This document shows, in pieces, positions 14,115 to 24,605 of a stretch of 64,000 nt of DNA (position 1 is the first letter of the stretch; each line of letters opens with the position of its first letter). The DNA comes from Clarkia xantiana subsp. parviflora (taxonomy: Eukaryota; Streptophyta; Magnoliopsida; Myrtales; Onagraceae), in the NCBI GenBank assembly GCA_036873135.1, contig JAPTYO010000022.1:6506979-6570978 (forward strand), given 5' to 3'. The position numbers were made by a program, and so were the translations under genes. The notes under the pieces were generated by a model. That model was given only the letters and a program-made list of their open reading frames with translations, had not been told where the DNA came from and ran no database searches.

Positions 14115-15604
14115 TTGGTTTCTTTGCTGTGGCGGACGCCATTCCTGCTGCCTTGCATGCTGCGGTGCCTGGGTGGCTTGCCTTTGTTTGGCTTTTGATT
14201 ATCCTCCTTGGCTGCCTGGATTTTGGCCTTCTTGCTTGCCCTGTGCCTTTCAAGGTCGATATGCGTTTTAACTCTTCCTGCAAGCTCCTCCAAGGTGCTT
14301 GCTGGCTTTTTGGCCATCTTTTCAGCCAATGTTGACCCAAAGCGACCTAAGTTTCTGATGAAGGCTCGTATAATCTCCCCTTCGGTGATGTCTCCCTGGA
14401 TGTCTGCAATATTCTGATTGAACCTAGTATAGTAGCTGGCCAGGGATTCATCGTATTCTTGTTTCACATCATCAATGGAGCCTGTTCCCTTGAGGAGTTT
14501 CCTCTCCCCTAGGTATCTCTACAGAAACTTAGCTTTTAGCTGCTCCCATGAGTGGATGCTTTCAGAGGGTAGACTGAAGAACCAATGTGAGGCCACCCCT
14601 GATAGGGTGTTTGGGAACAAGAGTGCCTTGTACCTTTCATCAGTGGTCCTCCCAAATAGGGAGGCCTCATGCTGTTGGATATGCTCTAGGGGGTCTCCCT
14701 TCCCATTGTACTTTGCAATTTGCACTGTGTGCAGGGAGTCTGGTACCCTGTTCATCTCCAGTTCCCTTGTGAAAGGGTGGTTTGTCTTGTCACTTAGACA
14801 ATGCAGGCTGGGTTTCTTTGACTCATTCAATTTCCGGGTTATCATGGCTTCTATCTCCTCCGGGGTGATCATCACCTGCGCCGGAGTATAATCCCTCTGA
14901 TACCCATTGTAGTTGTAGACTGGGCTTACTGGGTTCCCTTGTCCATGCTGGTATGGACTGTAGGTGTACCCTTGGTACGCCTGCTGGGGTGCTTCATAGA
15001 AGCCTTGCCTCCTTGGAGGTCTTGCTTGTCTTTCCTCCCCCAGCGGGGTGTAAGCCCTGTTGCTCTGCTGTTGTCTAGGAGGCACGAATTGTTGCCTTCC
15101 CTCCGGGGGTGGCTCCTGGTAATATCTTCTTTGTTCCTCTCGCTGCTCTGCTCGAGGGTGCGAGTAGTGCTCTTCTGTTGGGATCTGCTCCTCTTCATGA
15201 GCTTCAGTGTAAGTCCCTTGGGTGTATGCCGGCCTTGCATACGCTGTGTGGGCGCGGTTGCCATCTCTCTGTGCCGGCATCCCATACGGGTATCTTTGGG
15301 GTTGCTCTTCATAAAAATATCCCTCAGGGGGTGCCGTGTTGTGGGAAGGCACTCCCTGTTGTTCTCTTTCTCTCTGTGGCCTTCTTGCCCGGGGGGTGGA
15401 GGCTGTGGAGGACTCAGCCCCAGCTGGGCGTGAAGGTCCTCCCTCCTGGTTGTTCTTTTGTTGAGGAGGCTGTGGTATTTCTTGGGGCTCTGGATGCATT
15501 GGTTGCTTCCCAGGGTTAGGCTGCCTCCCTGGGGGTATGGGTTCTCTTCTCCGCCCATTGCCCCCGGGTGGGCGTTGGTGCCTAGACACCCTACTGTTCG
15601 TCAT
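14099..15604 (-). pseudogene. T1 gag (one in-frame stop)
   Basis: Structural protein that packages element RNA. The N-terminal third is Pro/Gln/Arg-rich low complexity; then comes a Retrotrans_gag-like core (SGVASHWFFSLPSESIHSWEQ) and, after an in-frame TAG at 14519-14521, DESLASYYTRFNQNIADIQ and ITEGEIIRAFIRNL. The ATG at 15602-15604 lies about 37 bases after the primer site. The TAG stands where a sense codon is expected and may be a CAG-to-TAG change. A one-base shift links it to the frame ending at 12357. Confidence 0.8.
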
Positions 15605-15640
15605 AGCTCGTGTAATAGCCAGGCTTTCTGTCCGAAGCCT

Positions 15641-15653
15641 ACAGACGGCGCCA
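15641..15653 (-). promoter_or_regulatory. T1 primer-binding site
   Basis: TGGCGCCGTCTGT on the minus strand, two bases inside the LTR end. The first nine bases match the 3' end I recall for plant tRNA-Asp; the rest does not, so the tRNA is uncertain. A hairpin, AGGCTT...AAGCCT (15621-15640), follows at once. Confidence 0.75.
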
Positions 15654-15949
15654 AGTGTTAGGTTATGAGATCTAGGTCAACGGGTGGTCGGCTTTGATCT
15701 CGCTCCTTACTGGGGATGTGTGTGATCCGGTATTCCTGAGTTGCCTTGTCTTAGCCTATGTCCTTCCTTCCTCTCTCCTTCTATCCTGCAGAAGGGGCAG
15801 TACCAGACACGGAGGGGGGGGGGGGTGGTGCCTGATGAACCCTCTCCGATGCCTAAGTCAGTATTCTTTCTAGAGAGATAAAGCTAGAGAGATGTCAGAG
15901 CAAAATAATCCAAATTGCCAAGATGATCAAATGAGTTGTGAAGGTGGGG

Positions 15950-15957
15950 TATTTATA
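15950..15957 (-). promoter_or_regulatory. TATA box, left arm of T1 palindrome
   Basis: TATAAATA on the minus strand; would drive gag transcription leftward, but the distal U3 is missing. Confidence 0.55.
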
Positions 15958-16515
15958 GGCAACGGTGTCATTAAGGTGGCTTAATGACATCGTTAACCTT
16001 TAAACACAATTAATTAACCTTTAAGCGCGTAATTAAGACCTTAGGATTCGGAGAAGGTAGGCGGAGTGGACCGAGTGTGGGAGTCCGAAAATGGTGCCGG
16101 GGCCCTTGGGGGGAGGAGAAATCCGACCCCTAAGGGTAGGGGTTGGGTGAGGGCACCCAACCCCTCCTAGGGAGGATGGGGTTGGCCAACCCCATCCCTC
16201 CTAGGAGAGATCGGGTCAGCCAACCCGATCTCTCCTAGGGGAGATCGGGTCAGCCAACCCGATCTCTCCTAGGAGGGATGGGGTTGGCCAACCCCATCCT
16301 CCCTAGGAGGGGTTGGGTGCCCTCACCCAACCCCTACCCTTAGGGGTCGGATTTCTCCTCCCCCCAAGGGCCCCGGCACCATTTTCGGACTCCCACACTC
16401 GGTCCACTCCGCCTACCTTCTCCGAATCCTAAGGTCTTAATTACGCGCTTAAAGGTTAATTAATTGTGTTTAAAGGTTAACGATGTCATTAAGCCACCTT
16501 AATGACACCGTTGCC

Positions 16516-16523
16516 TATAAATA
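16516..16523 (+). promoter_or_regulatory. TATA box, right arm of T1 palindrome
   Basis: TATAAATA on the plus strand, the mirror of the box in the left arm. It points out of the element toward L2. Confidence 0.5.
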
Positions 16524-16822
16524 CCCCACCTTCACAACTCATTTGATCATCTTGGCAATTTGGATTATTTTGCTCTGACATCTCTCTAGCTTTATCTCTC
16601 TAGAAAGAATACTGACTTAGGCATCGGAGAGGGTTCATCAGGCACCACCCCCCCCCCCCTCCGTGTCTGGTACTGCCCCTTCTGCAGGATAGAAGGAGAG
16701 AGGAAGGAAGGACATAGGCTAAGACAAGGCAACTCAGGAATACCGGATCACACACATCCCCAGTAAGGAGCGAGATCAAAGCCGACCACCCGTTGACCTA
16801 GATCTCATAACCTAACACAACT

Positions 16823-17525
16823 GATATGGCAACAAACGCAGCCCTTCAGAGGGTAAAAGAACCTCCCTCAAGACCGACATCACTAACAGAGGACCTGCAC
16901 ACCAAGCGATACCGGACAGGACTCACAATAAATTTGAAACACACACAACTCCATAAACAAACAAAGATGACCGCATGACCGGTGCAGAGATTTCTAAGTG
17001 GTAAAGGCTGGATGAAACCAGTCTACCGAATCGCCCCTGCCTGTGGAACATCCGGAAGGACTAGCGCACGTCGGGGGTGTCAAAGAAATACTTTGCTTCT
17101 CCATAAGGATAAGGAAATGAGATATGACCGCGATCGCAGTCGTATCGTGGGTACCCCGAAGGGTAAATATCATGCGGTGGTTTGCTCGGTGAACGGACCA
17201 TTTGTTCTGACGAACTATGTGTTCAACTGGAAAGGGTAGATGGGGGAGTGTAGTGGTTTGTACCGCCAAAATATAATCGAGTTTGAGCTTAAAGAGGTGG
17301 ACAGCATCCACGACGACGCGTAGAGAGACGAGGACGACCGGCGATGGGGGAGGAGGTCGTCCAAGGCGGAGAGAGGCGGCGCGTACGGTGAACGCATGGG
17401 TGGTGCGTGTGTGGCGCTTGTTAGCGCGTGAGCGCATGGAAGGTTGACGGTTGCGCGTTAATACGTGTGAAAGCGCGTGCGGAGGAGTGTGGGGTTGCTT
17501 CTCCAATAATCTGCTTATCCATGGG
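16823..17525. other. Host DNA between T1 and L2
   Basis: No recognisable gene. Bases 17147 to about 17494 are a diverged copy of 24608 to about 24944 on the other side of L2. GC-rich stretches give long minus-strand frames with no known domain. Confidence 0.55.
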
Positions 17526-18400
17526 TGTTGGATATACGCCTAAGCTATTATAAATTGGACCTCGATAATTGGGCCGTGACCGACTATAATTCGAAACTTG
17601 GAAAACGGACAGCCGGGGCCCATCATTTAGGCCCAAGAGCGACACGGGTGGCGAAGCCCACCCAGAAGGCCCCGAGGGGAAAAAAATCCCTCGGTGGAGA
17701 CCCGAGCGAGGGCCATCCTGCTCGAGTTACTCGAGCGAGGGCCATCCCGCTCGGGTAACCGGAGTAGGGTCCCCTCGCTAGGGTAACCCGAGTGGGACCT
17801 CGGAGATACCCATCCGGGTATCCCCCCCTCCGTCCGGACGAGTTCCCTCGTCCGGACCCCTACCCCGGACGATATTTCGCCCGAGGCTCACCCTTGGTGG
17901 CCATTCACATACGCTTAAACACACTGTGCTCATCTATGGTCGAACCGATGTCAAGTGCACCATATATACGGTCAAGGCCAACTTATATTACGAACCTGCC
18001 ACAACCGGACCAGGAAACCACTAGAACCAGGGCGGTCCGATAGGAACTCTATAAATAGAAGCCTCATCTCCTCATTTAAGAACAATCTGGCTATCTCTCA
18101 CTCATTTAAGCATCAGAAAGAGCACACCGAGCACCCCACCCTTTGGTCTCGGTATTGCCCCTTTTGCAGGTATCACGAGGAGAAGGAAGGGCGGAGGTCC
18201 CAAGCAACTCAGGACACCGTGAGCAAATAGTGGGCTCACCGGGAACCCCCTCCCCGGTGCCCGTCTACAGGTATACACGAAGAAGAAGCCTACGGGGCGG
18301 CCATATGAGAAGAAGAAGCCCACGAAGCGGGAATATTACAAGGAGAAGCCCATAAAGAAGGAGAAAGGAGAAGCCCACGAAGGAAACTCGTGTGCAAACA
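17526..18400 (+). repeat. L2 5' LTR
   Basis: TGTTGG...GCAAACA, TATA box at 18050-18057. The U3 part (about 17695-17800) contains palindromic units of CCGAGCGAGGGCCATC and GCTCGGGTAA. The 3' part has short tandem GAAGAAGCCCACG units (about 18275-18385). Confidence 0.9.
18050..18057 (+). promoter_or_regulatory. TATA box of L2 5' LTR
   Basis: TATAAATA in GGAACTCTATAAATAGA, repeated at the same place in the 3' LTR (24190-24197). Confidence 0.7.
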
Positions 18401-18401
18401 C

Positions 18402-18413
18402 TGGCGCCGTCTG
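18402..18413 (+). promoter_or_regulatory. L2 primer-binding site
   Basis: TGGCGCCGTCTG one base after the LTR end, the same class of site as in T1, T5, T8 and T9. Confidence 0.75.
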
Positions 18414-20555
18414 CGGATTCGAGCAAAAAAACACGTGGCCTACTACATGTGCTCGATGGAAATAAATAGAGCAAGGGGGCGACATAATAAGGTACCTATC
18501 TCGGGTCTCCAGGAGCCTAGCATCTGGCAACAACCAAAGGATCCTAAGCAACCGTCGTCCAATGGAGAACAACACTCCTTGGATAACACTCAATCAAGTT
18601 CCAAGATACCACGGTCGGTAGTCAATCAACAACTACCTCCCTTACCCCTAATAAAAGACAAGCCCCTAGTGGGGGCAACAATTAAATACCCAGAAAAAGA
18701 GCAGAAGGCCAAAGAAGTGGCTACAACAAAATGCACCCATGGAAGCTCTTCCAGAGTATACCAATAGGGGACAAGATGAAGAGGGAGAAGAACAACAACC
18801 TCTCCACAAGGATGAGCACCATCCTCACATCCCTTCATGAATGCACCTAGAGTAGCTCTTCCAGAGCACATCAATAGGAGGCAACTGGATGTGACAATTT
18901 AAAAGCAGCCACTCGGTGAAGAATATGGCAACACTAGGGGGAGAGATGATCAATAACTCCATCCCCAGAAAAATATGGCATTAGTAAGAGCTACCACATA
19001 CACTGGGGGGTAAGCATCGCCAATGATAGCAAGGAGGGTGCATGCATACACCTCCCCCCTCTATGAGCAAAAGGATAACCCCAAACAAGGAGGGCTACTA
19101 CAACCAGCAGGGCCTACATCGCCTACCTTGAGAAAGTGCCATTCAAGGGATTCCAATACGATATGCATATCCACGGAGAACCATACAGAGTTCCATCATA
19201 TAGAATCCCATCCTACAATATATCTATGTACAGAAGTTACACCCACCAGACGCCAGCTCGTCCAAAGGACGGGACAACACGATGTGAAAGCAGGGAATAC
19301 CACTCCAACCCAGCCTGCAAGGCAAACACCTCCCTCTCCCCTTTCCCAGGACAATACTCATTTTTGAGACAAAAGCCGCTTCTACATCCAAGGAGGGGTA
19401 GCAACTAGGGGATCATCAATAACTCCAACGTTAAAGGGATATTGGATTTGCAAAAAAAAAAATTCTACACCCAAGGGTGCTAACAACACAGGGTTGGGGG
19501 CGCCACGCCAAACCAACACCTACTAAGTGTAAAGGGAAGAAACAGTAATAGAGATCAAAATTGAATCCTCCATCCACCCCCACCTACCTCGCCGATTCTG
19601 GAAGGTGCATACAAGAAAAGCATGCTCAAAGAGCACAAAAGAGTATGGAGACAGAGCAACTTGGGGGCACCAAATGAACAAGTGCTCCGCACCCAACCGA
19701 GAAATAAGATGATAAGCCTTAACATGCTAAACAAGAACAAACGGTGCAACTACCAAGCAACTAGGGGGCACCATGAGAACTAGTGCTTGATAGTCCACCG
19801 GGAAATAGAAGGCCACCCGAATACGTGACATCACTCCTTCCAATTGAAACCACAAATGAAGGATACAACATAAACCCACTACAAAGACTAGCTCCTGTGT
19901 GAGAGGCAACAGTGACCGCCCTCATAAGGCGACGTCCACAACTTATACCGACTGGAAGATGCGGAAGGGCAGATATCAACTAACACTTTCAGTGGAGAAC
20001 ATTTGAAGAAGTTCTACACCCGAAGGCAATATCCACTTCCATTACATAATTTTTTATTACCAAAAGGAGATCTACGGACAACACTTAAACTTTCCTTTCT
20101 GTAAGAAATGACAATAGCACTAAATGAGTCAAATGCTTTTCAGGACACAAGGGAAAGAAGAAAGACACCGTCACTCACAAAAGAGGAGGCATCATCTACA
20201 ACGCATCCAATCCAAGCAGGTAACGTCTTGCCATAACGCCAAATCTTGGAGCTCCAAGCGGCGGAAAAACACATTTGCAAGTAGCACCTCGCCAAAACGC
20301 TATCTCGAAGCATTGAGTAAGCGGAAAAAAAAGTATCAAATCACGCAAGTAACGTCTAGCCTTAACACTACCACGAGGAATCGGGTAAGTGGTTAAAATG
20401 CTTCAAACTAACAAGTAGCTTCTTGTTCACAACGCTATCCCGATGTATCAGATATGCGGTCACAAAACGTGTCAACACAATGCAAGTAGCGTCTTGCCAA
20501 CAACACTATGTCGAGGCATCGACTAGTGGACGAACACCCTTTAAACAGGAAATGG
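18414..20555. other. L2 interior, non-coding
   Basis: No conserved protein in either strand; only short chance frames. Mildly repetitive with AGCTCTTCCAGAG words near 18745 and 18855. Confidence 0.6.
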
Positions 20556-20880
20556 GAAGATCCAAAAAGACAACTCTGAAATATGATAAGGCGATCGACA
20601 ACCCTTACATATGGAAAGAGGAAGATCTATAAGGACAACCCTTACAACCGAAAAGGGACATAAGACCCATAGGGCCACCCTTCCTACCGAAAAGGGGAAG
20701 ATCCAATAAGACAACTCTGAAATATGATAAGGCGATCGACAACCCTTACATATGGAAAGAGGAAGATTTATAAAGACAACCCTTACAACCGAAAAGGGAC
20801 ATAAGAGCCATATGGCCACCCTTTCAACCGAAAAGGGACATAAGACCCATAGGGCCACACTTTCAACATGATATGAGAAA
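20556..20880. repeat. L2 tandem repeat, about 140-bp unit
   Basis: Two and a bit copies of a unit with GATAAGGCGATCGACAACCC and CGAAAAGGGACATAAGACCC; the second half is repeated again at 20825-20870. Confidence 0.85.
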
Positions 20881-20935
20881 TAAGTCCCCCAATCAAAGGG
20901 CAACTCATCAAACAAGATATGGAATGTAAGTAGTT

Positions 20936-21535
20936 CAACATGTGACTATCATGTCCATATATCAAAGGAGGGCACCATCCCCTATACTTCATCAAATGGC
21001 TATCATGCCCATATATCAAAGGAGGGTACCATCCCCCCTATATATCAACAACGACTATCATGTCCATGTATATCAAAGGAGGATAAAACCACCATTATAC
21101 TTCAACAGATGGCTATCATATCCATTTATCAAAGAAGGATACCATCCCCCTATACATCATCAAATGGCTATCATGTCCATATATCAAAGGAGGGCACCAT
21201 CCCCCTATACTTCATCAAATGGCTATCAAGCCCATATATCAAAGGAGGGTACCATCCCCCCCTATATATCAACAATTGCTATCGTGTCTATGTATATCAA
21301 AGGAGGATAAAACACCCATCATAATTCGACAGATGGCTATCATGTCCATTTATCAAAGAAGGATACCATCCCCCCTATACATCATCAAATGTCTATCATG
21401 TCCATATATCAAAGGAGGGCACCAACCCATATACTTCATCAAATGGCTATCATGCCCATATATCAAATGAGGGTACCATCCCCCCTATATAACAACAATG
21501 ACTATCATGTCCATGTATATCAAAGTAGGAAACCA
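20936..21535. repeat. L2 tandem repeat, about 57-bp unit
   Basis: About ten copies of a unit built of GGCTATCATGTCCATATATC and AAAGGAGGGCACCATCCCC, giving Ile/Tyr/Pro-rich chance frames. Higher-order repetition is visible (a block of four units recurs). Confidence 0.92.
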
Positions 21536-22220
21536 TACCCTTATATCACAAAGGCTTGTACCCTAGATCCAACAATACTCGGGTTAGCCAAGCATGGGGC
21601 TCCATCACCATGAATACATCCTCCTAATTCCACAAAGTCCAACAACCACAAGTTTGGTGGTCGAAGGGACAAACGAAGGAGATAGCCTCCACCAAGATTT
21701 CAAACAACTATCAATAGCCTAATCAGACGCCTATCCGTCCATCATAGAGTCAAGCAAAAGTTAGGGCTATTGCTTAACTCTGGGGGCAAAGCGGGATACA
21801 CGCCCAATTAAGCAACAGACATCCTCCAGCCCACCTCAAAAGCAAGTAAGGAAACTTCAAGGAAGTAGCAATCAAACACAAGGAGACCGTCAACCATAGC
21901 AAACCAGGGGGATGAAGGACATAGCAAAAGTACTCCATGAGGAAGAGCAAAAACACGTCAGGTACAATTAATCCTGCCACGACGCACTATGCTAAGCCAT
22001 CAACGCCAACCTACCCAGGAGTACGTCCCAAAGTGCACAAAGACCTAATGCTTATTACAGGGGCAAAGACATATGCATTGATGATACTACTTGCTATAGG
22101 AAGGACTATGGTGGATAAACAAACATCACAAGAACCCCTAAGGGGGAGATGAGAAAAACCATCCCAACACTACCCAAGGTAGTAGGGGGAGGAACCAAAC
22201 ATCTACAACAAGCTATGTAT
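21536..22220. other. L2 interior, non-coding
   Basis: No coding or repeat structure recognised. Confidence 0.5.
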
Positions 22221-22374
22221 CAAACAACGGTACGTCAGCAAAAAACAGCGGTACGTCAGGAAAAAACAACGGTCCGTCAGGAAAAACAGCGGCGCGTCAG
22301 GAAAAAATAGCGGTCCGTCAGAAAAAAAAATAGCGGTCCGTCAGAAAAAAACAGCGGCCCGTCATGACACCTTT
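22221..22374. repeat. L2 tandem repeat, about 20-bp unit
   Basis: Seven copies of AAAAAACAGCGGTCCGTCAG with variable A length and single-base changes (TACGTCAG, CGCGTCAG). Contiguous with no unique spacers. Confidence 0.92.
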
Positions 22375-22589
22375 TAAATCCATTAAGACCAACCTACCCA
22401 AGGATATTACTTGTCAAAGGGGGGACTATAATGGATAAAGCATGGAAAATACTCCTACGAGGAGGGCCAAATAAAATCATCTCAATACTACCTAAGGTAA
22501 TGAAAGGTGGAACCAAATATCCTCCATGAGAGCATATATCACCTATACAAACAAGGTGACCTAGGCATGGCACTAAGGCACCCAAACAT

Positions 22590-22729
22590 CATCTACATAC
22601 AACAACGTGTCCACTACGGGGGCACGCATATATGAGCCACCAAGCGTAGCCAATACGAGGAGTATCCTTCTACGTACAACAACGTGTCCACTACGGGGGC
22701 ACGCATACATGGGCTACCAAGCGTAGTCA
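22590..22729. repeat. L2 duplicated 78-bp unit
   Basis: The words ACAACAACGTGTCCACTACG, GGGGGCACGCATA and ACCAAGCGTAG occur twice in the same order. Confidence 0.85.
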
Positions 22730-22751
22730 CCCCCCCCCCCCCCCCCCCCCC
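22730..22751. repeat. Poly-C tract (22 C)
   Basis: Uninterrupted C run inside L2; length may be an assembly estimate. Confidence 0.9.
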
Positions 22752-23664
22752 GCGTCCAAAACGCCAAACACATCCACTGTAAGGGATAACTATATATATA
22801 CAATCTCATACATGCAGGTTTCGCAATTAACGCAAGGGCTAACCCCCCCAGCGTCTGAAGCATGCCCATTACGGGGGCAACCATATACATACCGCTCTAT
22901 ATGCTCAAGTCACAGAGCATGAGTAACAAAAGGGCCGAGTCCCCACTTGTGGAGGTGCAAATACCGCGGAGGTAGCCTCAGCACTGAGCCACAAAGGCAA
23001 AATCACCGTCTGGGAATCCCATTAACCTACACAAAGGGAGTAACGCTCCAACATATATGAAGGGAACAACCTTCTACATATATTTATAAAAACTCTTTTA
23101 TACGAAGGGTAAGAGGAAGAATTTTAACCACTCTCACCTCCATATATATAGAGTGAATTGCAAGGATAAGGTTAAAAGACCATGCCTCCGACAAACAGGG
23201 AGAAAAATGACATGCCCATTGAAGGCCAAAGCTAGAAGATTATATTCGCACTCTCGCAAACGGAGCACAACACCGCTTCCAAAGTGCCCTACCGGCTCAA
23301 AGAGCCTAAAAAGGAGGTTCCGCCGAAAAGAATACAGTCCTAAGGCTAAGTAAAACGAGACCAAGGCTCGTGCCACTTTTACCCTTATCCAATATCTATA
23401 CATAGCATAAATTTGTTTAAATCAGCAAAAGCATTTTTGTCTATCCTGCTTCCTTGAACAGGGGGCAAGGAAAATTACAACGTTCTTCGAGCACTCAATG
23501 AAGGTCGAGATCTTCTTAAAGCTCTTTTAAACACAGGGCAAGGAAAATCGGCACGTTCCTTGAGCACTCAATAAAAGCCGGGATCCTCATAAAGGTACAT
23601 TTTGCAACTCGCCTGGGTGATACTCCTAAAAAATAGAGTCAAGTAAAGGTTAAACCATTGCTTG
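22752..23664. other. L2 interior, non-coding
   Basis: No gene. Related words (AGGGCAAGGAAAATTACAACGTTC and a second copy about 65 bases on) occur at about 23460-23580. Confidence 0.5.
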
Positions 23665-23677
23665 TCTCAGGGGCAAA
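23665..23677 (+). promoter_or_regulatory. L2 polypurine tract
   Basis: CTCAGGGGCAAA directly before TGTTGG of the 3' LTR. Confidence 0.65.
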
Positions 23678-24605
23678 TGTTGGATATACGCCCAAGCTAT
23701 TATAAATTGGACCATGATAATTGGGCCGCGGCCGACTATAATTCGAAACTTAGAAAACGGACACATGAGGCCCATCATTTAGGCCCAAGAGCGACACGGG
23801 TGGCGAAGCCCACACAGAAGGCACCGAGGTAAAAATTCGCTCGGGGGAGACTCGAGCGAGGTAACCTTGCTTGGGTTATCCGAGCGAGCGCCATCCCGCT
23901 CGGGTTACCCGAGCGAGGGCCATCAAGCTCGGGTAACCCGAGCAGGGTCCTCCCCTCGCTAGGGTAACCCGAGTGGGACCTCGGGGATACCCATCCATGT
24001 ATCCCCCATCCGTCCGGACGAGTTCCCTCGTCCGGATCCCTACTCTCGTACGATATTTCGCCCGGGACTCGCCCTTGGTGGCCATTACCACACACTTAAA
24101 CATATTGTGCTCAACTACGGTAGAATATTACGAACCTGACACAACCGGACCAGGAAACCACCGAAACCGGGGCGGTCCGATAGGAACTCTATAAATAGAG
24201 GCCTCCTCTCCTCATTTAGGAACAATCTGGATATCTCTCACTCAAGCTCTGCCTTCTCTCTACTTTATCTGTCTAAAAGGCCTATACTTATTTAAGCATC
24301 GAAAGGACACACCGAGCACCACCCCCCCCCCCTTTTGGTCTCGGTATTGCCCCTTTTGCAGGTATCACGAGGCAAAGGAAGGGCGGAGGTCCCAAGCAAG
24401 AAGGCACTCAGGACACCGTGAGCAAATAGTGGGCTCACCGGGAACCCTCTCCCTGGTGCCCGTCTACAGGTATACGAGAAGAAGAAGCCCACGGGGCGAG
24501 CATATGAGAAGAAGAAGCCCACGGAGCGGAAATATTACAAGGAGAAGCCCATAAATAAGGAGAGAACGGAAGGAGAAGCCCACGAAGGAAACTCGTGTGC
24601 AAACA
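23678..24605 (+). repeat. L2 3' LTR
   Basis: Same start and end as the 5' LTR. It is 53 bp longer, with an extra segment near 24240-24300 that the 5' copy lacks, so the copies have diverged by indels as well as by point changes. Confidence 0.9.

Larger units (their letters stand above)
6141..16817 (-). mobile_element. T1: Tat-type Ty3/gypsy element with gag and protease, no RT or integrase
   Basis: A 10.68-kb insertion flanked by the 5-bp duplication CAACT (6136-6140 and 16818-16822). In element orientation (minus strand) it reads: a palindromic 5' LTR, primer site TGGCGCCGTCTGT, gag, protease, second gag-like domain, tandem repeats, convergent plus-strand gene, GC-rich spacer, purine tract and a full 830-bp 3' LTR. 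No reverse transcriptase, RNase H or integrase motif is found in any frame of the interior, so it must borrow them. Both outer ends are the same LTR terminus (TGTTAGG and its complement CCTAACA), which is abnormal. The Tat assignment rests on the gag/protease sequence, the PBS and the antisense gene. Confidence 0.9.
15656..16817. repeat. Palindromic 5' end of T1: two LTR arms head to head
   Basis: Bases 15656-16236 match the U5-side 581 bp of the LTR in minus orientation; 16237-16817 are the same bases inverted. The centre falls at a CCTAGG in the palindromic LTR array. The first 250 bp of a normal LTR (TGATGG side) is absent from both arms. The right end is CCTAACA followed by the target duplication CAACT. 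Only scattered differences are visible between the arms. Confidence 0.92.
17526..24605 (+). mobile_element. L2: large non-coding LTR element (LARD-like)
   Basis: Two LTRs (875 and 928 bp), a TGGCGCCGTCTG primer site and a purine tract CAGGGGCAAA define a 7.1-kb element on the plus strand. The 5.3-kb interior has no frame longer than about 125 codons and no gag or pol motif. It consists largely of tandem repeats. Such large retrotransposon derivatives move only with proteins from other elements. The primer site and the GATTCGAGCAAAA word after it match T5, suggesting a T5-like helper. Flanking five-mers differ (ATGGG and CTGGT), so no target duplication is preserved. Confidence 0.85.

Noticed and set aside
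6141..16817. T1 as two independent elements in opposite orientation
   Set aside because: The outer five-mers are identical (CAACT), which would be a roughly 1 in 1000 coincidence, and neither arm has its own interior or U3 end.
20936..21535. Ile/Tyr/Pro-rich repeat protein
   Set aside because: Frames of similar composition open in more than one phase because the 57-bp DNA unit repeats; no start or splice context.
22221..22374. CRISPR-like array
   Set aside because: Repeats are contiguous 20-bp units without unique spacers, inside an LTR element of a plant.
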